Assembly: GCA_963801035.1 (NCBI GenBank)
Contig: CAWDDF010000007.1
Span: 744,001-808,000 of the forward strand
From: JACCZX01 sp963801035
GTDB taxonomy: Bacteria > Pseudomonadota > Gammaproteobacteria > Burkholderiales > Burkholderiaceae_F
Length of the DNA: 64,000 nt
Reading direction: 5' to 3'
Below, in pieces: positions 27,731 through 37,815 of this stretch; position 1 is the first letter of the stretch; each line of letters starts with the position of its first letter. The notes below the pieces were generated by a model. It had not been told where the DNA came from, made no database searches, and saw only the letters and a program-made list of their open reading frames with translations. A program made the position numbers and the translations under genes.

Positions 27731-30452
27731 ATGATGTCCGCCGCTTGCCGCTGGCTTACCGCCGCTATCTTGTTTGCCGTCGCTCGGTGTCGCGACCGCA
27801 CAGGTCGTCCGACTTCCGAATGGCGTGACGCGCGGTCCGACGGTCGAAGGCATCACCGAATACCGATTGGCGAACGGTTTGCGCATCGTGCTGTTTGCGG
27901 ATCAATCGAAGCCGACCGCGACGGTCAACATCACCTACCTGGTCGGATCGCGCCATGAGAACTACGGTGAGACCGGCATGGCGCACTTACTCGAGCACCT
28001 CATCTTCAAAGGCTCGAAGAATTTTCCAAAGCCGGACGCGGAATTCAATCGACGGGGATTTCAGAACAACGGCTCGACTTGGCTCGATCGCACCAACTAC
28101 TACTCGACGTTTCAAGCGACGGACGACAACCTGAAGTGGGCAATTGAATGGGCCGCTGATGCGATGGTCAATTCGTTCATCGCGAAGAAGGATCTCGATT
28201 CCGAGATGACCGTCGTTCGCAACGAATTCGAAAGTGGCGAGAATGATCCGACGCGCGTGATGCTGGCACGCATGCAGTCGCTACTGTACGACTGGCATAA
28301 CTACGGCAACTCGACGATCGGCGCACGCTCGGATATTGAAAACGTTCGCATCGAGAATCTGCAGGCGTTTTATCGCACCTACTATCAGCCGGACAATGCG
28401 GTGCTGATCGTCGCCGGCAAATTCGACGAAGCGAAGACGCTCGGCTGGATCGCGCAGGCTTTCGGCAAGATCCCGAAGCCGAAGCGCTCGCTGCCCGTTT
28501 TGTGGACCGTCGAACCCACCCGCGACGGCGAGCGCAGTTTCGTCGTGCGGCGACCCGGCGAGGTCCAGTTCGTAATGGTGGGCTATCGAGTGCCGTCGGC
28601 GTTAAACCCGCAGGCGTTGGCGACCGGCATTGCCGCCGAGATTCTCGGCGATACGCCGAATGGTCGGTTGCACGAGGCGCTGGTGACGACCGGCAAGGCG
28701 GCACAAGTGTTCGACTTCACTATTGACGCACGGGACCCGGGGTTCGTCCTTTTCGGCGCGGTCGTAAAAAAAGGAGAGCCGCTGGATCCGGTGCGGCAGG
28801 CGATGATCGAAGTGATCGAAGCAAGCTGGTCGAAGACGCCCGTATCGGAAGCCGAGCTCAATCGTCAGGTGCAACAGCAGCGCACATTGTTCAACCGCGC
28901 ACTGGCGGATCCGCAGGCTTTCGGCGTTGGGCTGTCGGAATACATTTCGCTCGGCGACTGGCGTCTGTTTTTCCTGCAGCGTGACCAGTTGGCGAAGCTG
29001 ACTGCTAGCGAGGTCGATGCGGCGGCACGAAAGTATTTCGTGCGCGACAACCGCGTCGTCGGTTCCTACATTCCGGAAGATGCGCCGCTACGTGCAGAGA
29101 TTCCGCCTGCGCCGTCACCGACGCAGCTGCTCGCTGACTACAAGCCATCGGAGAAGGGCGCAACGGCAGAGGCATTCGTGCCGTCGCAGGAAAACATCGA
29201 CAAGCGCACGCGCGTCTTGTCATTCGGCGAACTGAACGTCGCGCTATTGCCCAAGGAAAACCGCGGCAGCACCGTCAACGTGCAGACCCAGTTCAGGTGG
29301 GGCAGTCCTGAATCGTTAAAAGGTCGCACGATCGAAGGCGATATGGCTGCCGCAATGCTTGGCCGTGGCACTGACAAGCTGACGCGGCAGCAAATCGCCG
29401 ACGAGATGACGCGTCTGCAAATGACGGGCGGTCTTACCGGGTTCCAGACAACACGGGAAAATCTTCCTGACGCGCTTCGATTGCTGGCCCACGTTATGCG
29501 GGCGGCAAACTTTCCTGCGGACCAATACGATCAGCTGCAGCGCCAGGTGGCAACGTCGCTGCAGGCGCAGCTCGATAATCCTGAAGCAATCTCACGTGAC
29601 GCGCTCGCGACGCATTTCAATACGTACCCGCCGGGCGACCCTCGCCACTACATTCCGTTGCGGGCGCGAATCGATGCGGTTAGCAAGACACCGGTCGATG
29701 CCGCACGCAAATTTCACAGCGACTTTTATGGAACGGCGCGCGGCGAAGTTGCGGTGGTTGGCGATTTCGATGCGAAGCAGATCGAAGCCCTGGTAAACGA
29801 GCTATTCACCGATTACCGATCGAAAGCGCCGTACGCGCGTCTCGATCGCGAGTATCGCGACGTCCAGCCAGCGCGGCTGACGGTTGACACGCCGGAGAAG
29901 GAGAACGCGTTTATTCGTGGCCGCATCGATTTCCCATTGCGTGACGATGATCCCGACGCGCCGGCACTCGTGATTGCGGACGAGATCTTTGGCGGCGGGT
30001 CCGGGTTGTCGAATCGTGTGATCGAGCGACTGCGGCAGCGCGACGGCGTCAGCTATGGCGCCGGCACCGGTCTCACGCTTGGCTCACGCTATCGAGTCGC
30101 GTCGTGGACGCTCGGGGCGATCATGGCGCCGCAAAATGTCGCCAAGGCCGAGCAGGCGCTGCGCGAGGAAATCGAGCGTGCACGCCGCGATGGTTTTACC
30201 GCGAAAGAAATCGAAGATGCAAAAAAGGGCCTGCTGCAGGAGCGTGCAACGAATCGAGCACAAGACAACGTGCTCGCCGCCGCGTGGACTGCGAACCTCG
30301 ACCTCGGGCGCACGTTTGCCTTTTCGAGACAATTCGAGGATCGGATGCGCGCGGTCACCGTCGATCAAGTGAACGCAGCGTTCCGTAAGTACATCGACCC
30401 GGCGCGCATGACGTTCGTGATCGCAGGCGATGCGAAAAAGGGCGCGAAGTAA
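27731..30452 (+). CDS. Exported M16 (pitrilysin-type) zinc peptidase, frame break in signal peptide
   Basis: Zinc metallopeptidase with two M16 halves, about 906 residues after repair. The first half carries the inverted zinc motif HLLEH in GMAHLLEHLIFKG and a downstream glutamate in the VVRNEFESGENDPTR segment; the second half (from about residue 480) lacks the motif, as usual for the inactive partner half. The start at 27731 gives MMSAACRWLTAAIL; removing one T from 27773-27775 continues LPSLGVATAQVV, a good signal peptide with ATA-Q cleavage. Without repair only a TTG at 27774 begins the frame. Likely acts in the periplasm on peptides. Downstream thioesterase overlaps by TAATG. Confidence 0.9.
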
Positions 30453-30916
30453 TGTATGCCGATTTTCGGCACCGCATGCCTCTGCGCGTGCGTTGGGCAG
30501 AAGTCGACAAACAAGGCGTCGTCTTCAATGCGCATTACCTTCTGTACTGCGATGTCTGCGTCACCGAGTACTGGCGCGCGGTCGGCGTCCATTATCCCGA
30601 CGACTTTGTGTCGAAGGGCAGCGACCTTTTCGTCCGCAAGTCGACGGTCGAGTACTTTTCCGCGGCCTATTACGACGACGAGCTGGAAGTCTGCGGCCGC
30701 ATTGCGCGATTGGGTAACAGCAGCCTGCGGTTCGTTGTCGAGATTTTCCGGCGCAGACAATATGAAGCCGTGTTGATCACCGCAGAGCTGATTTACGTCT
30801 ACACCGAGCTGGTGTCGCGGACTGCGCAGTCAATCCCGTACGACCTGCGGGCGCGGCTTCGAGCGTTCGAAACGACGGCGCCGGAAGATGTCACGGATGC
30901 GAATCGAGCTGGGTGA
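30452..30916 (+). CDS. Hotdog-fold acyl-CoA thioesterase (YbgC/4HBT-like)
   Basis: Hydrolyses acyl-CoA thioesters, 154 residues. The N-terminal HRMPLRVRWAEVDKQGVVFN segment has the family Asp in a VDKQG variant of the usual D-x-x-G-x-V motif, followed by YLLYCDVCVTEYWRAVG. The fold prediction is the standard one-domain hotdog. Coupled to the preceding M16 gene by a TAATG overlap and to the GNAT gene that follows by a 29-base overlap. Whether it serves the acyl-CoA operon upstream is unclear because the M16 gene intervenes. Confidence 0.88.
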   Translation: MYADFRHRMPLRVRWAEVDKQGVVFNAHYLLYCDVCVTEYWRAVGVHYPDDFVSKGSDLFVRKSTVEYFSAAYYDDELEVCGRIARLGNSSLRFVVEIFRRRQYEAVLITAELIYVYTELVSRTAQSIPYDLRARLRAFETTAPEDVTDANRAG

Positions 30917-31313
30917 CTGGCAAAGCATGCGGCAATGGGCCGAGCCGCTGCGCTTTTCGGTCTTCGTTGAGGAGCAGCACGTGCCGGCAGAGATCGAGCT
31001 CGATACGTTCGATCTCTTATCAGTACACGCCGTGGCTTTCGATGCGAACGACCGCGCGGTCGGAACGGGCCGCTTGCTGCCGGACGGACATATCGGACGC
31101 ATGGCGGTGGCGAAGCCCGCGCGTGGCAGTGGCGTCGGCAGCGCCTTGCTCAAAGTTCTGATGGCGGAAGCGAGGCGGCGGGGTCACACGCACGCAGTGC
31201 TCAGCGCACAAACGCACGCCGCCGCGTTTTATCGAAAGCACGGTTACTGCGCGTACGGAGACGAATACGACGACGCAGGGATTCCGCACATCGATATGCG
31301 CTGCGCTTTGTAG
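30888..31313 (+). CDS. GNAT-family N-acetyltransferase
   Basis: Acetyl-CoA-dependent acyltransferase fold, 141 residues, similar in style to ElaA-like proteins. The acetyl-CoA loop is visible as KPARGSGVGSALLKVL (R-x-x-G-x-G/A pattern), and a HAVLSAQTHAAAFYRKHGY segment forms the typical C-terminal strand-helix. Two starts are possible, ATG at 30888 or 30897; both overlap the thioesterase end. Target of acetylation unknown. It ends 7 bases before the stop of the convergent NRDE gene. Confidence 0.86.
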   Translation: MSRMRIELGDWQSMRQWAEPLRFSVFVEEQHVPAEIELDTFDLLSVHAVAFDANDRAVGTGRLLPDGHIGRMAVAKPARGSGVGSALLKVLMAEARRRGHTHAVLSAQTHAAAFYRKHGYCAYGDEYDDAGIPHIDMRCAL

Positions 31314-31319
31314 CAACGA

Positions 31320-32163
31320 TTAGCCGGGTCCCGGCGCCTTGATACGTGCGGGGCTGGCAGCCCGATCAATCGTGAACTCGTAGTGCCGGTCGAAGAAACG
31401 CTGCGGATCGATCGTGTCGTAGGTACGCTCGAAAAACGTCGTCAGACCATCGTTGCGCACGGTGATCACGGTGCTCGCCCGAGTCCCGTACCCGTTCGCG
31501 CGAATCTGAATCGACGAAAGCGCTCGCTCCCATTCGTAAGGAACGCCGGTCGAGGGAAGCTCGGAGTCGCGCGCAAGCTCACGGTTTTCCAAAAGACGTA
31601 GCAGCATGTCGAGATCGACTCTCGATGCGATCGAGCATGCAAAGCGCGTCACCGCACGCGTAACTTTCGGCCACGGCGTATCGAGCGACGCATTGGACAG
31701 GCCGTAGACGCCCGGCGCCAGGGTGCGCGACGGCTCGCTGGCGCGGTTAGTGAAGTAGTCCAGTCGCGGCTCGTTTTCACTTTCGCCGCCAGCCATCGGC
31801 GCCACATCGCCCAGCAGCAGGTTAAAGCCGTTGTAGGCGCTCATCCGGGCAGCATTCGACTCGAGCCAGCTGGTGGGCGACTCGGGCGTTTGCAGGGCAG
31901 AGAGCACCAGCGTTCCGCGCGAAGGTGCGTGCGGATTGCGCTCGCTCGGAGCGCGAACGTTGGTCAGCGCGGCGAAGCGGCCGCGACGCGTGATGCCGAG
32001 CCACGTGCCGCCAGCTTCCTCGTCGTGTCCGGCGAGTACCGACACTGCATTGACCCCACCACGCGGCGGGGCGCGTACGACGAAGATAAAACTCGTCGCG
32101 ATTCGCAGCCAGCACCAGCGGGTAGTCGGGATGCGAGCGCCAGGCGAACACCATCAGGCACAT
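31320..32163 (-). CDS. NRDE (TANGO2-like) protein with one frame break
   Basis: Member of the NRDE family, named for its N-terminal motif, here AANRDEFYLR near residue 20. The family's role is poorly known; eukaryotic TANGO2 is tied to heme or lipid handling. From the ATG at 32163 the frame reads MCLMVFAWRSHPDYPLVL, then breaks at the run of four C's (32054-32057, plus strand). Removing one restores AAWWVNAVSVLAGHDEEAGG and the remaining protein, LGITRRGRFAALTNVRAP, for about 280 residues in total. A single added base in an otherwise intact family member points to a sequencing error or very recent mutation. Downstream of ygfZ on the same strand. Confidence 0.85.
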
Positions 32164-32187
32164 CGACGCTCTGGCTCCCTCATTCGC

Positions 32188-33144
32188 TTACTCAGTAGGA
32201 TCAAACAGCACATACGGTAGCGGACGCACGCGCAGTCGTGGACCATCAACGCTTTGCAGATGCAGCGTGCCCGATTCCAGCCGATCGATCGGCGCCTCGA
32301 ATAGCAGTGCGGCACCTCCACCAGCAGATGAAGCGGCCATTACAACCGTGCCAACAGGCTGCGCGGCATCGCTGTGATAGACGTCGGCCGCAGGTGGGAT
32401 ATCGGTCACATCGACGTCCGCAATGTTCATGCGACGCTTGAGCTTGCCAAGATATTGGCTACGCGCGACGATCTCCTGGCCCGGATAACAGCCTTTCTTG
32501 AAGTCGACGCCGCCTAAGACTTCCAGATTGATCATCTGCGGAACAAACTTCTCCTGTGTCGCCGCGAAAATCGTCGGCACTGCGGCGTCGATTTCGCTTA
32601 GCCACCAATGGTTACTCGCTCCACGCGTAATCTCTTCGGAAAGAGATAACTCGGACTCACGCGGCGACGTTAGCAAGTAACGTGCTACACCGCTGGGTGT
32701 CGATAACAAGCGGTCGACGCGCACCAGGCCCGTCGTCGCCGATACCCACGGTGCGTCGGGTGCCGATAAACCAGCGTCGCGCAGCACGTCGGTGCCATCG
32801 CCGAGAAGCGCGGCCGTGGCCCATGCATCGCTGACATCGGTGACTTTTGCCTTGGCACGCAGCACGAACATTGATAGTCGCTTGACGACAGAGCCGATGA
32901 TTTCACGTGGCATGCGCATGAACACACCTTCTTCAGTGCGCCACTGGTGAAATGTTGCAAGCAGCCGACCCTTCGGCGTGCAATAGCCAGACAATTGAAC
33001 TTTCCCGGGCACCAGCCGAGACACGTCATTCGTCAGCTGCGACTGCAGGAACGGCACTGCGTCGGCACCTGACACGCAAACGACGCCGAGCTCAGGCAGC
33101 GGAGCCAGTATTGTCGTCTGAACGGAAGCAGCGAGGGCAGACAT
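32188..33144 (-). CDS. ygfZ: Folate-binding Fe-S cluster repair protein YgfZ
   Basis: Tetrahydrofolate-dependent protein of the GcvT-like family that helps assemble or repair certain iron-sulfur enzymes, 318 residues. The diagnostic K-G-C-Y-x-G-Q motif is present as FKKGCYPGQEIVARSQY near residue 225; its cysteine is essential in the E. coli protein. Other family parts are SGADAVPFLQSQLTNDV near residue 25 and GYCTPKGRLLATFH near 50. Divergent from mltG with a 95-base gap. The NRDE gene lies 24 bases downstream and may be cotranscribed. Confidence 0.93.
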   Translation of the reverse strand: MSALAASVQTTILAPLPELGVVCVSGADAVPFLQSQLTNDVSRLVPGKVQLSGYCTPKGRLLATFHQWRTEEGVFMRMPREIIGSVVKRLSMFVLRAKAKVTDVSDAWATAALLGDGTDVLRDAGLSAPDAPWVSATTGLVRVDRLLSTPSGVARYLLTSPRESELSLSEEITRGASNHWWLSEIDAAVPTIFAATQEKFVPQMINLEVLGGVDFKKGCYPGQEIVARSQYLGKLKRRMNIADVDVTDIPPAADVYHSDAAQPVGTVVMAASSAGGGAALLFEAPIDRLESGTLHLQSVDGPRLRVRPLPYVLFDPTE

Positions 33145-33239
33145 CTAAGGTTGTGTCGTCTAAGTTGGGCGCAGATTAATATAACCGCGCCGGTGCTTAG
33201 TTGCCGTGTCCTCTCCGTTGTTCCCATGACATTGCTTCA

Positions 33240-34259
33240 ATGAAAAAACGTAGCCGTGCGCGCATCTGGATCAGTCTTGTGCTGTTTGCAGGCATCGCGC
33301 TGTTTGCAGCGGGACTCATCGGACGCTGGTATCTGTTTGAGCGGCCACTGCCATTCAAGTCCGATAGGGTTGAACTTCGCGTTCCTGCCGGAAGCTCGGT
33401 ACGAAGCATTGCGAATGCGGCGCAGGCGGCCGGCATCGAGTTGAATGCAGACGCGATGGTTGCAGCGGCGCGCCTTACCGGCACGTCCCAGTCGTTGCGC
33501 GCCGGTCGATATGCGCTCGACCGTGGAATCACGCTTGCGGAATTGCTGAGGAAGCTGCAGTCGGGCGATGTCATCCGCGAGCGAGTGACGGTGGTGGAGG
33601 GCATCGCTTTTCGCGAGCTGCGCGCATTGCTGGCCGCGCAGACTCAGCTCAAACAGGATTCGGCGCGCATGTCGGTCGAGGAATTGCTGAAGGCCATCGG
33701 TGCCAGCGAGGCGCATCCGGAGGGCCTGTTTGCACCCGAAACGTACACGTATGACCCCGGCACGTCTGATATCGAGATCTACCGTCAGGCGTACCGTGCG
33801 CAGAGCAAGCTGTTGCAGGACGCATGGGCCGCCCGCAAGCCGGACCTTCCCTATGCGAGCCCGTACGAAGCGCTGACGATGGCGTCCATTATCGAAAAGG
33901 AAACAGGACAACCGTCGGAGCGAGCGATGATCGCCGGGGTATTCGTCAATCGACTGAAGCAGGGCATGTTGCTGCAAACCGACCCGTCGGTCATTTATGG
34001 GATCGGTCCCTCATTCGACGGCAACCTGCGCAAGCGCGATTTGCTCACCGATGGGCCGTACAACTCATACACACGCACCGGCTTACCGCCGACTCCGATC
34101 GCGCTGCCGGGTCGTGCATCGATCGAGGCGGCATTGAATCCGGCCAATACCTCGGCGCTTTACTTCGTGTCGCGCGGAGACGGCACTTCTCAGTTCTCGG
34201 CAACGCTCGCCGAGCACAATCGCGCGGTGGACACCTATCAGCGGTGCTGCCGTCGATGA
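33240..34259 (+). CDS. mltG: Endolytic murein transglycosylase MltG
   Basis: Cleaves nascent peptidoglycan strands and so sets glycan length. 339 residues from the ATG at 33240, chosen because it places a membrane anchor, WISLVLFAGIALFAAGLIG, at residues 9-27. The LysM-like region (SSVRSIANAAQAAGIELNAD) is followed by the YceG catalytic part with the active glutamate in SIIEKETGQPSERAMIAGVF (near residue 222) and LQTDPSVIYGIGPSFDG. The ATGA overlap with tmk makes mltG-tmk-holB one coupled group, as in E. coli and many relatives. Confidence 0.96.
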   Translation: MKKRSRARIWISLVLFAGIALFAAGLIGRWYLFERPLPFKSDRVELRVPAGSSVRSIANAAQAAGIELNADAMVAAARLTGTSQSLRAGRYALDRGITLAELLRKLQSGDVIRERVTVVEGIAFRELRALLAAQTQLKQDSARMSVEELLKAIGASEAHPEGLFAPETYTYDPGTSDIEIYRQAYRAQSKLLQDAWAARKPDLPYASPYEALTMASIIEKETGQPSERAMIAGVFVNRLKQGMLLQTDPSVIYGIGPSFDGNLRKRDLLTDGPYNSYTRTGLPPTPIALPGRASIEAALNPANTSALYFVSRGDGTSQFSATLAEHNRAVDTYQRCCRR

Positions 34260-34873
34260 GCGAGCTCGGCCGCTTTATCACATTCGAAGGAATCGACGGG
34301 TCTGGCAAAAGCACACATATCGAAACGGTCGCGTCAGCGCTGCGTGCGCGCGGCATCAAGCTGCTGATGACGCGCGAGCCCGGCGGAACACCGCTGGGTG
34401 AATCGCTTCGCGAGCTCGTGTTGAATCAGCCGATGACGCGCGAGGCAGAGACGTTGTTGATGTTCGCAGCACGCGCCGAGCATCTGGCCAAAGTCATTCG
34501 GCCGGCGTTGGAAGCAGGGCAATGGGTTCTGTGCGATCGATTCACCGATGCCACGTATGCCTATCAGGCGGGTGGCCGCGGTATCGACGAGCGCGCGATC
34601 GCAGAGCTCGAGCACTGGGTTCATCCGGACCTGCAGCCAGGCTTGACGATTCTGTTCGATGTTGCACCTGAAGTAGCGGCTCAACGTCTGTCTGGCGCAC
34701 GGTCGGCCGATCGCTTCGAAGCCGAGCCGATTGCGTTCTTCGGCGCGGTGCGCGCGATGTATCTGAAAAGAGCCGCGGCGAATCCGGCACGCTTTGTCGT
34801 AATCGACGCCGATCAGCCGCGCGATGCGGTTCGCGATCAACTCGATCATTTGATGCGGCAATGGAACGGCTGA
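34256..34873 (+). CDS. tmk: Thymidylate kinase
   Basis: Phosphorylates dTMP to dTDP, needed for DNA synthesis. 205 residues. P-loop FEGIDGSGKSTH near residue 12, TREPGGTPLGESLRE near 40, the DR motif VLCDRFTDATYAYQ near 95 and a lid region with RSADRFEAE. The start overlaps the mltG stop. Its last 13 bases overlap the start of holB. Complete and without irregularities. Confidence 0.97.
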   Translation: MSELGRFITFEGIDGSGKSTHIETVASALRARGIKLLMTREPGGTPLGESLRELVLNQPMTREAETLLMFAARAEHLAKVIRPALEAGQWVLCDRFTDATYAYQAGGRGIDERAIAELEHWVHPDLQPGLTILFDVAPEVAAQRLSGARSADRFEAEPIAFFGAVRAMYLKRAAANPARFVVIDADQPRDAVRDQLDHLMRQWNG

Positions 34874-35943
34874 CACCGCTACCGTGGCAACAGGCGATGT
34901 GGTCGCAGCTCGTGGGCTGGCGCGAACGGTTGCCGCACGCCTTGTTACTGCATGGCGGACGTGGCATCGGCAAGCGTCATCTGATGACGGCGTATGCGCA
35001 GCTGCTGCTGTGCGAGTCGCCTGTTGACGACGCGCCGTGCGGCCGCTGCGCCGGCTGCCAGCTCGTTGCGGCCGATAACCATCCCGACCTGCGATGCCTA
35101 ACGCCTGCTGCGTTGATACCCGATCGCAATGATGCCGACGGCAGCGCCGAAGAGTCGCAAGCGGACCGAACCGAAACACGCGCGGGCAAGGCCAAAAGCC
35201 GCGAAATCGTCATCGACCAGGTGCGCAAGATCAGCGAATTCCTCGCAATCTCCTCGCATCGAGGCGGGCGTCGCGTCGTGCTTGTATTGCCGGCGGAAGC
35301 GCTGAACGCTTCCGCGGCCAACGCGCTTTTGAAGATGCTCGAGGAACCACCGCCTGGAGTGGCTTTTCTCGCGGTCAGCGATCAGCTCGACGCAGTCTTG
35401 CCGACGATTCTTTCGCGTTGCGTTCTGTTGCGTGCGCCCGTTCCGGGTCACGCGCAAGCCATTGAATGGCTGCGGTCGAATGGGGTCGAGCGAGCGGAGG
35501 CAAAACTGGCCGAAGCCGGCGGCGCACCGCTCTGCGTCGAGGGCGTATCCGCGCTCGATCCGCGTCAGGTACTGGACCCGGCGTTGCACGAGGCGCTGAT
35601 CAAGCTGCTCGGCCGCGGCGCAGCACTTACAGGCGCTCAAATCGTCAGCACGGTGCCGAAAGACATCGCCGTTGCGCCGGCGATCCGTCTTTTACAGCGG
35701 TGGGGATGGGACTTATTAGCGGAAAGACTAGCTGGACGCGTTCGTTACTATCCTCAACACCAGCGGCAGTTCGCGGCGCTCGGCCGGACGGTCGAGCCTG
35801 TGCGCGTCGTCGAATGGACAGCGGCACTGGCGCAAATGCAGGCGGTCAGCGATCATCCGCTGAACGCGCGTCTGGTGATTGAAAGCGCGTTACTCGGCTA
35901 TGCCGAAGCGATGCGACCACAAGGGACGGCTACAGCGAGATGA
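34861..35943 (+). CDS. holB: DNA polymerase III subunit delta'
   Basis: Clamp-loader subunit, 360 residues. Modified P-loop LHGGRGIGKRHLMTAYAQ near residue 30, a zinc module starting CGRCAGCQLV near 60, the sensor-like EEPPPGVAFLAVSDQLDAVL and SRCVLLRAP. A low-complexity insert rich in Asp, Glu and Arg (DADGSAEESQADRTETRAG) at about residues 95-115 is longer than in E. coli. Translation is coupled to tmk by overlap and to the PilZ gene by ATGA. Confidence 0.95.
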   Translation: MERLTPLPWQQAMWSQLVGWRERLPHALLLHGGRGIGKRHLMTAYAQLLLCESPVDDAPCGRCAGCQLVAADNHPDLRCLTPAALIPDRNDADGSAEESQADRTETRAGKAKSREIVIDQVRKISEFLAISSHRGGRRVVLVLPAEALNASAANALLKMLEEPPPGVAFLAVSDQLDAVLPTILSRCVLLRAPVPGHAQAIEWLRSNGVERAEAKLAEAGGAPLCVEGVSALDPRQVLDPALHEALIKLLGRGAALTGAQIVSTVPKDIAVAPAIRLLQRWGWDLLAERLAGRVRYYPQHQRQFAALGRTVEPVRVVEWTAALAQMQAVSDHPLNARLVIESALLGYAEAMRPQGTATAR

Positions 35944-36326
35944 ACGACGGCGGCAAAGGTGGAAACGGGCAAGCTGCGGCAGCCGGTGGCGCGCGTCCGG
36001 CCGTGCTATCGCTGTCAATCAAAGAGAAGGCTGCGCTGTATGCCGCGTACATGCCGTATCTGAAAAGCGGTGGCATGTTCGTTCCGACGACGCGGCCGTA
36101 CCAGCTCGGCGACGACGTGTACCTGATACTGACGCTGCTCGATGATCCGACTCGAATTCCGGTGGCGGGCAAAGTCGTTTGGATCAGCCCCGCAGCCGGC
36201 GGCAGCAAAACACCCGGTATTGGCGTGCATTTTCCTGCGGACGAAACTGGGCTCAATGCTCGCAAGCGCATTGAAGATGCGCTCGGCGGCGCGCTGAAGT
36301 CAGCCCGGCCGACACATACGTTATAA
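35940..36326 (+). CDS. pilZ: PilZ-domain protein (type IV pilus type)
   Basis: Small cytoplasmic protein of 128 residues related to PilZ, which is required for type IV pilus assembly and usually follows holB. The family core is KAALYAAYMPYLKSGGMFVP and YQLGDDVYLILTLLDDPTRI, ending in GIGVHFPADETGLNARKRIE. The RxxxR and D/NxSxxG residues that bind c-di-GMP are not seen, as in the canonical pilus PilZ. ATGA overlap with holB. A 7-bp hairpin lies after it at 36335-36352. Confidence 0.93.
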   Translation: MNDGGKGGNGQAAAAGGARPAVLSLSIKEKAALYAAYMPYLKSGGMFVPTTRPYQLGDDVYLILTLLDDPTRIPVAGKVVWISPAAGGSKTPGIGVHFPADETGLNARKRIEDALGGALKSARPTHTL

Positions 36327-36334
36327 CTCGTGTT

Positions 36335-36352
36335 GCCGGCCTTCAGGCCGGC
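36335..36352. other. Inverted repeat between pilZ and tatD
   Basis: A perfect 7-bp stem (GCCGGCC, loop TTCA, GGCCGGC) lies 9 bases after the pilZ stop and 16 before tatD. There is no T tract, so it may be a weak terminator, mRNA structure or spacer; I do not call it a terminator. Confidence 0.4.
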
Positions 36353-36367
36353 TCCCCTGAGTTCTAT

Positions 36368-37174
36368 ATGTACGTTGATTCGCACTGCCATTTATCTTTT
36401 CCCGAGCTTGCACACGACTTGCCGGGCGTATTGCGGCGGATGAGTGACAACCATGTCGTCGCAGCGTTGAACGTGTGCACAACGTTGACAGAGTTTCCAG
36501 CGGTACTTGCCGTGGCCGAGCAGCACGCTCACATCGTTTGCTCCGTTGGCGTGCATCCTGACTATCAAGATACCGACGAGCCGACGATCGACCAGCTGCT
36601 CGCACTCTCAGATCATCCGAAGGTCGTCGCAATCGGCGAAACCGGACTCGACTACTTCCGGTTGCAGGAGCCGCTCGAATGGCAGCGTGATCGGTTTCGC
36701 ACGCACATTCGTGCAGCGCGCAGGTGCGGAAAGCCCTTGATCATTCACACGCGCTCGTCGTCGGCGGACACGATCAAGTTGATGCGGGAGGAGGGCGCCG
36801 GCGAAGCAGGGGGTGTGATGCACTGCTTTACCGAGTCGCTCGCGGTTGCCGAAGCCGCAATCGAGCTTGGGTTCTACATCTCGTTTTCGGGAATCGTCAC
36901 GTTTAAAAGCGCTCGCGAGCTGCAGGAGGTCGCGCGCGCCGTGCCGCTGAACAGGCTGCTTATTGAGACAGACTCGCCCTATCTCGCGCCGGTGCCATAC
37001 CGTGGAAAGACGAACGAGCCCAGTTTTGTCCCTAAAGTCGCGGAGAAGATCGCCGAGCTGAAATGCATCGCGCCCGAGCAGGTGGCGGAGATCTCGACAG
37101 AAAATTTCTTCAAACTTTTCAATATATTGAGGAACGAATCTCGTGCTCCACAAGAGGTTGCCTCGACCCAATAG
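36368..37174 (+). CDS. TatD-family metal-dependent deoxyribonuclease
   Basis: Metal-dependent hydrolase of 268 residues. HCHLS at residues 6-10 supplies two metal ligands, then GETGLDYF near 98 and HTRSSSADT near 130, and the C-terminal IETDSPYLAPVPYRGKTNEP supplies the remaining ligands. The TatD/YcfH group acts as a 3'-5' nuclease in DNA repair; YcfH lies in this same operon position (after holB) in E. coli. It ends convergent with a lipoprotein gene, 17 bases apart. Confidence 0.94.
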   Translation: MYVDSHCHLSFPELAHDLPGVLRRMSDNHVVAALNVCTTLTEFPAVLAVAEQHAHIVCSVGVHPDYQDTDEPTIDQLLALSDHPKVVAIGETGLDYFRLQEPLEWQRDRFRTHIRAARRCGKPLIIHTRSSSADTIKLMREEGAGEAGGVMHCFTESLAVAEAAIELGFYISFSGIVTFKSARELQEVARAVPLNRLLIETDSPYLAPVPYRGKTNEPSFVPKVAEKIAELKCIAPEQVAEISTENFFKLFNILRNESRAPQEVASTQ

Positions 37175-37191
37175 TCAACGTGTGAAGCCCG

Positions 37192-37815
37192 CTACAACAT
37201 GCCCGCGCCGACGAGCGCGTCGGCAGTGACCTGCGCCAGCTCCGTTATCTGACCAGTCATGTCTTGAGAAGTCGAACTGCTGGCGCGTCCTGACCACATC
37301 GTCGCACCGCTTGAGGGATCGATCAGCGCAGTCTCGGCCCCGAAAGCCTGCGTCACCCGTGAGCCGCCGATCGGAAAACCTACGCCCACGCCTCCGCCGA
37401 CACTGCTGCCGCCTCCGCCCCAGGAGCCGCCGCCGACGCCAATTCCGATTCGCGGACCGCTGTCGACAGCAACAGGAACGGTCGCACCGAGCGTCATACG
37501 CGCAATCGCGCGCGCGCCGACGCGCTTGGCTGCCGCAACATACGGATCATTGCCTGCAGCTGGAGTCGTGGCCGGGGCAAGCTGAGAGTTCAACGTCGGC
37601 TTGGCCCCGCGCGTGGAAAGGGCGGCAGCCAATTGATCCTCACAGATCCGTTGCAACGTCAGATCCTGCGCTTCACAAGCGACAAGCACTGATCCGCCAC
37701 GGGCGACCTTGCCTAGGTACGCGGGATTTGTCCACTGCGCGTCCATACGCGTGGTCGCGCACGCGGACAGCGCAACGGCTGTGGAGACAAAGAGTAATCG
37801 AATCGTTGTTCGCAT
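37192..37815 (-). CDS. Outer-membrane-type lipoprotein, unknown role
   Basis: 207-residue lipoprotein. From the ATG at 37815 the signal LLFVSTAVALSACATT has a good lipobox (ALSAC); the frame extends further upstream but without a signal. After it come a DUF4136-like segment (MDAQWTNPAYLGKVARGG) and a Cys-containing stretch, then a glycine-rich region (GIGVGGGSWGGGGSSVGGGV, residues about 120-150) and a tail with ALIDPSSGATMWSGRASSST. This resembles small DUF4136-type lipoproteins. No function is assigned. Convergent with tatD; upstream spacing of 320 bases to the kinase gene. Confidence 0.72.
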   Translation of the reverse strand: MRTTIRLLFVSTAVALSACATTRMDAQWTNPAYLGKVARGGSVLVACEAQDLTLQRICEDQLAAALSTRGAKPTLNSQLAPATTPAAGNDPYVAAAKRVGARAIARMTLGATVPVAVDSGPRIGIGVGGGSWGGGGSSVGGGVGVGFPIGGSRVTQAFGAETALIDPSSGATMWSGRASSSTSQDMTGQITELAQVTADALVGAGML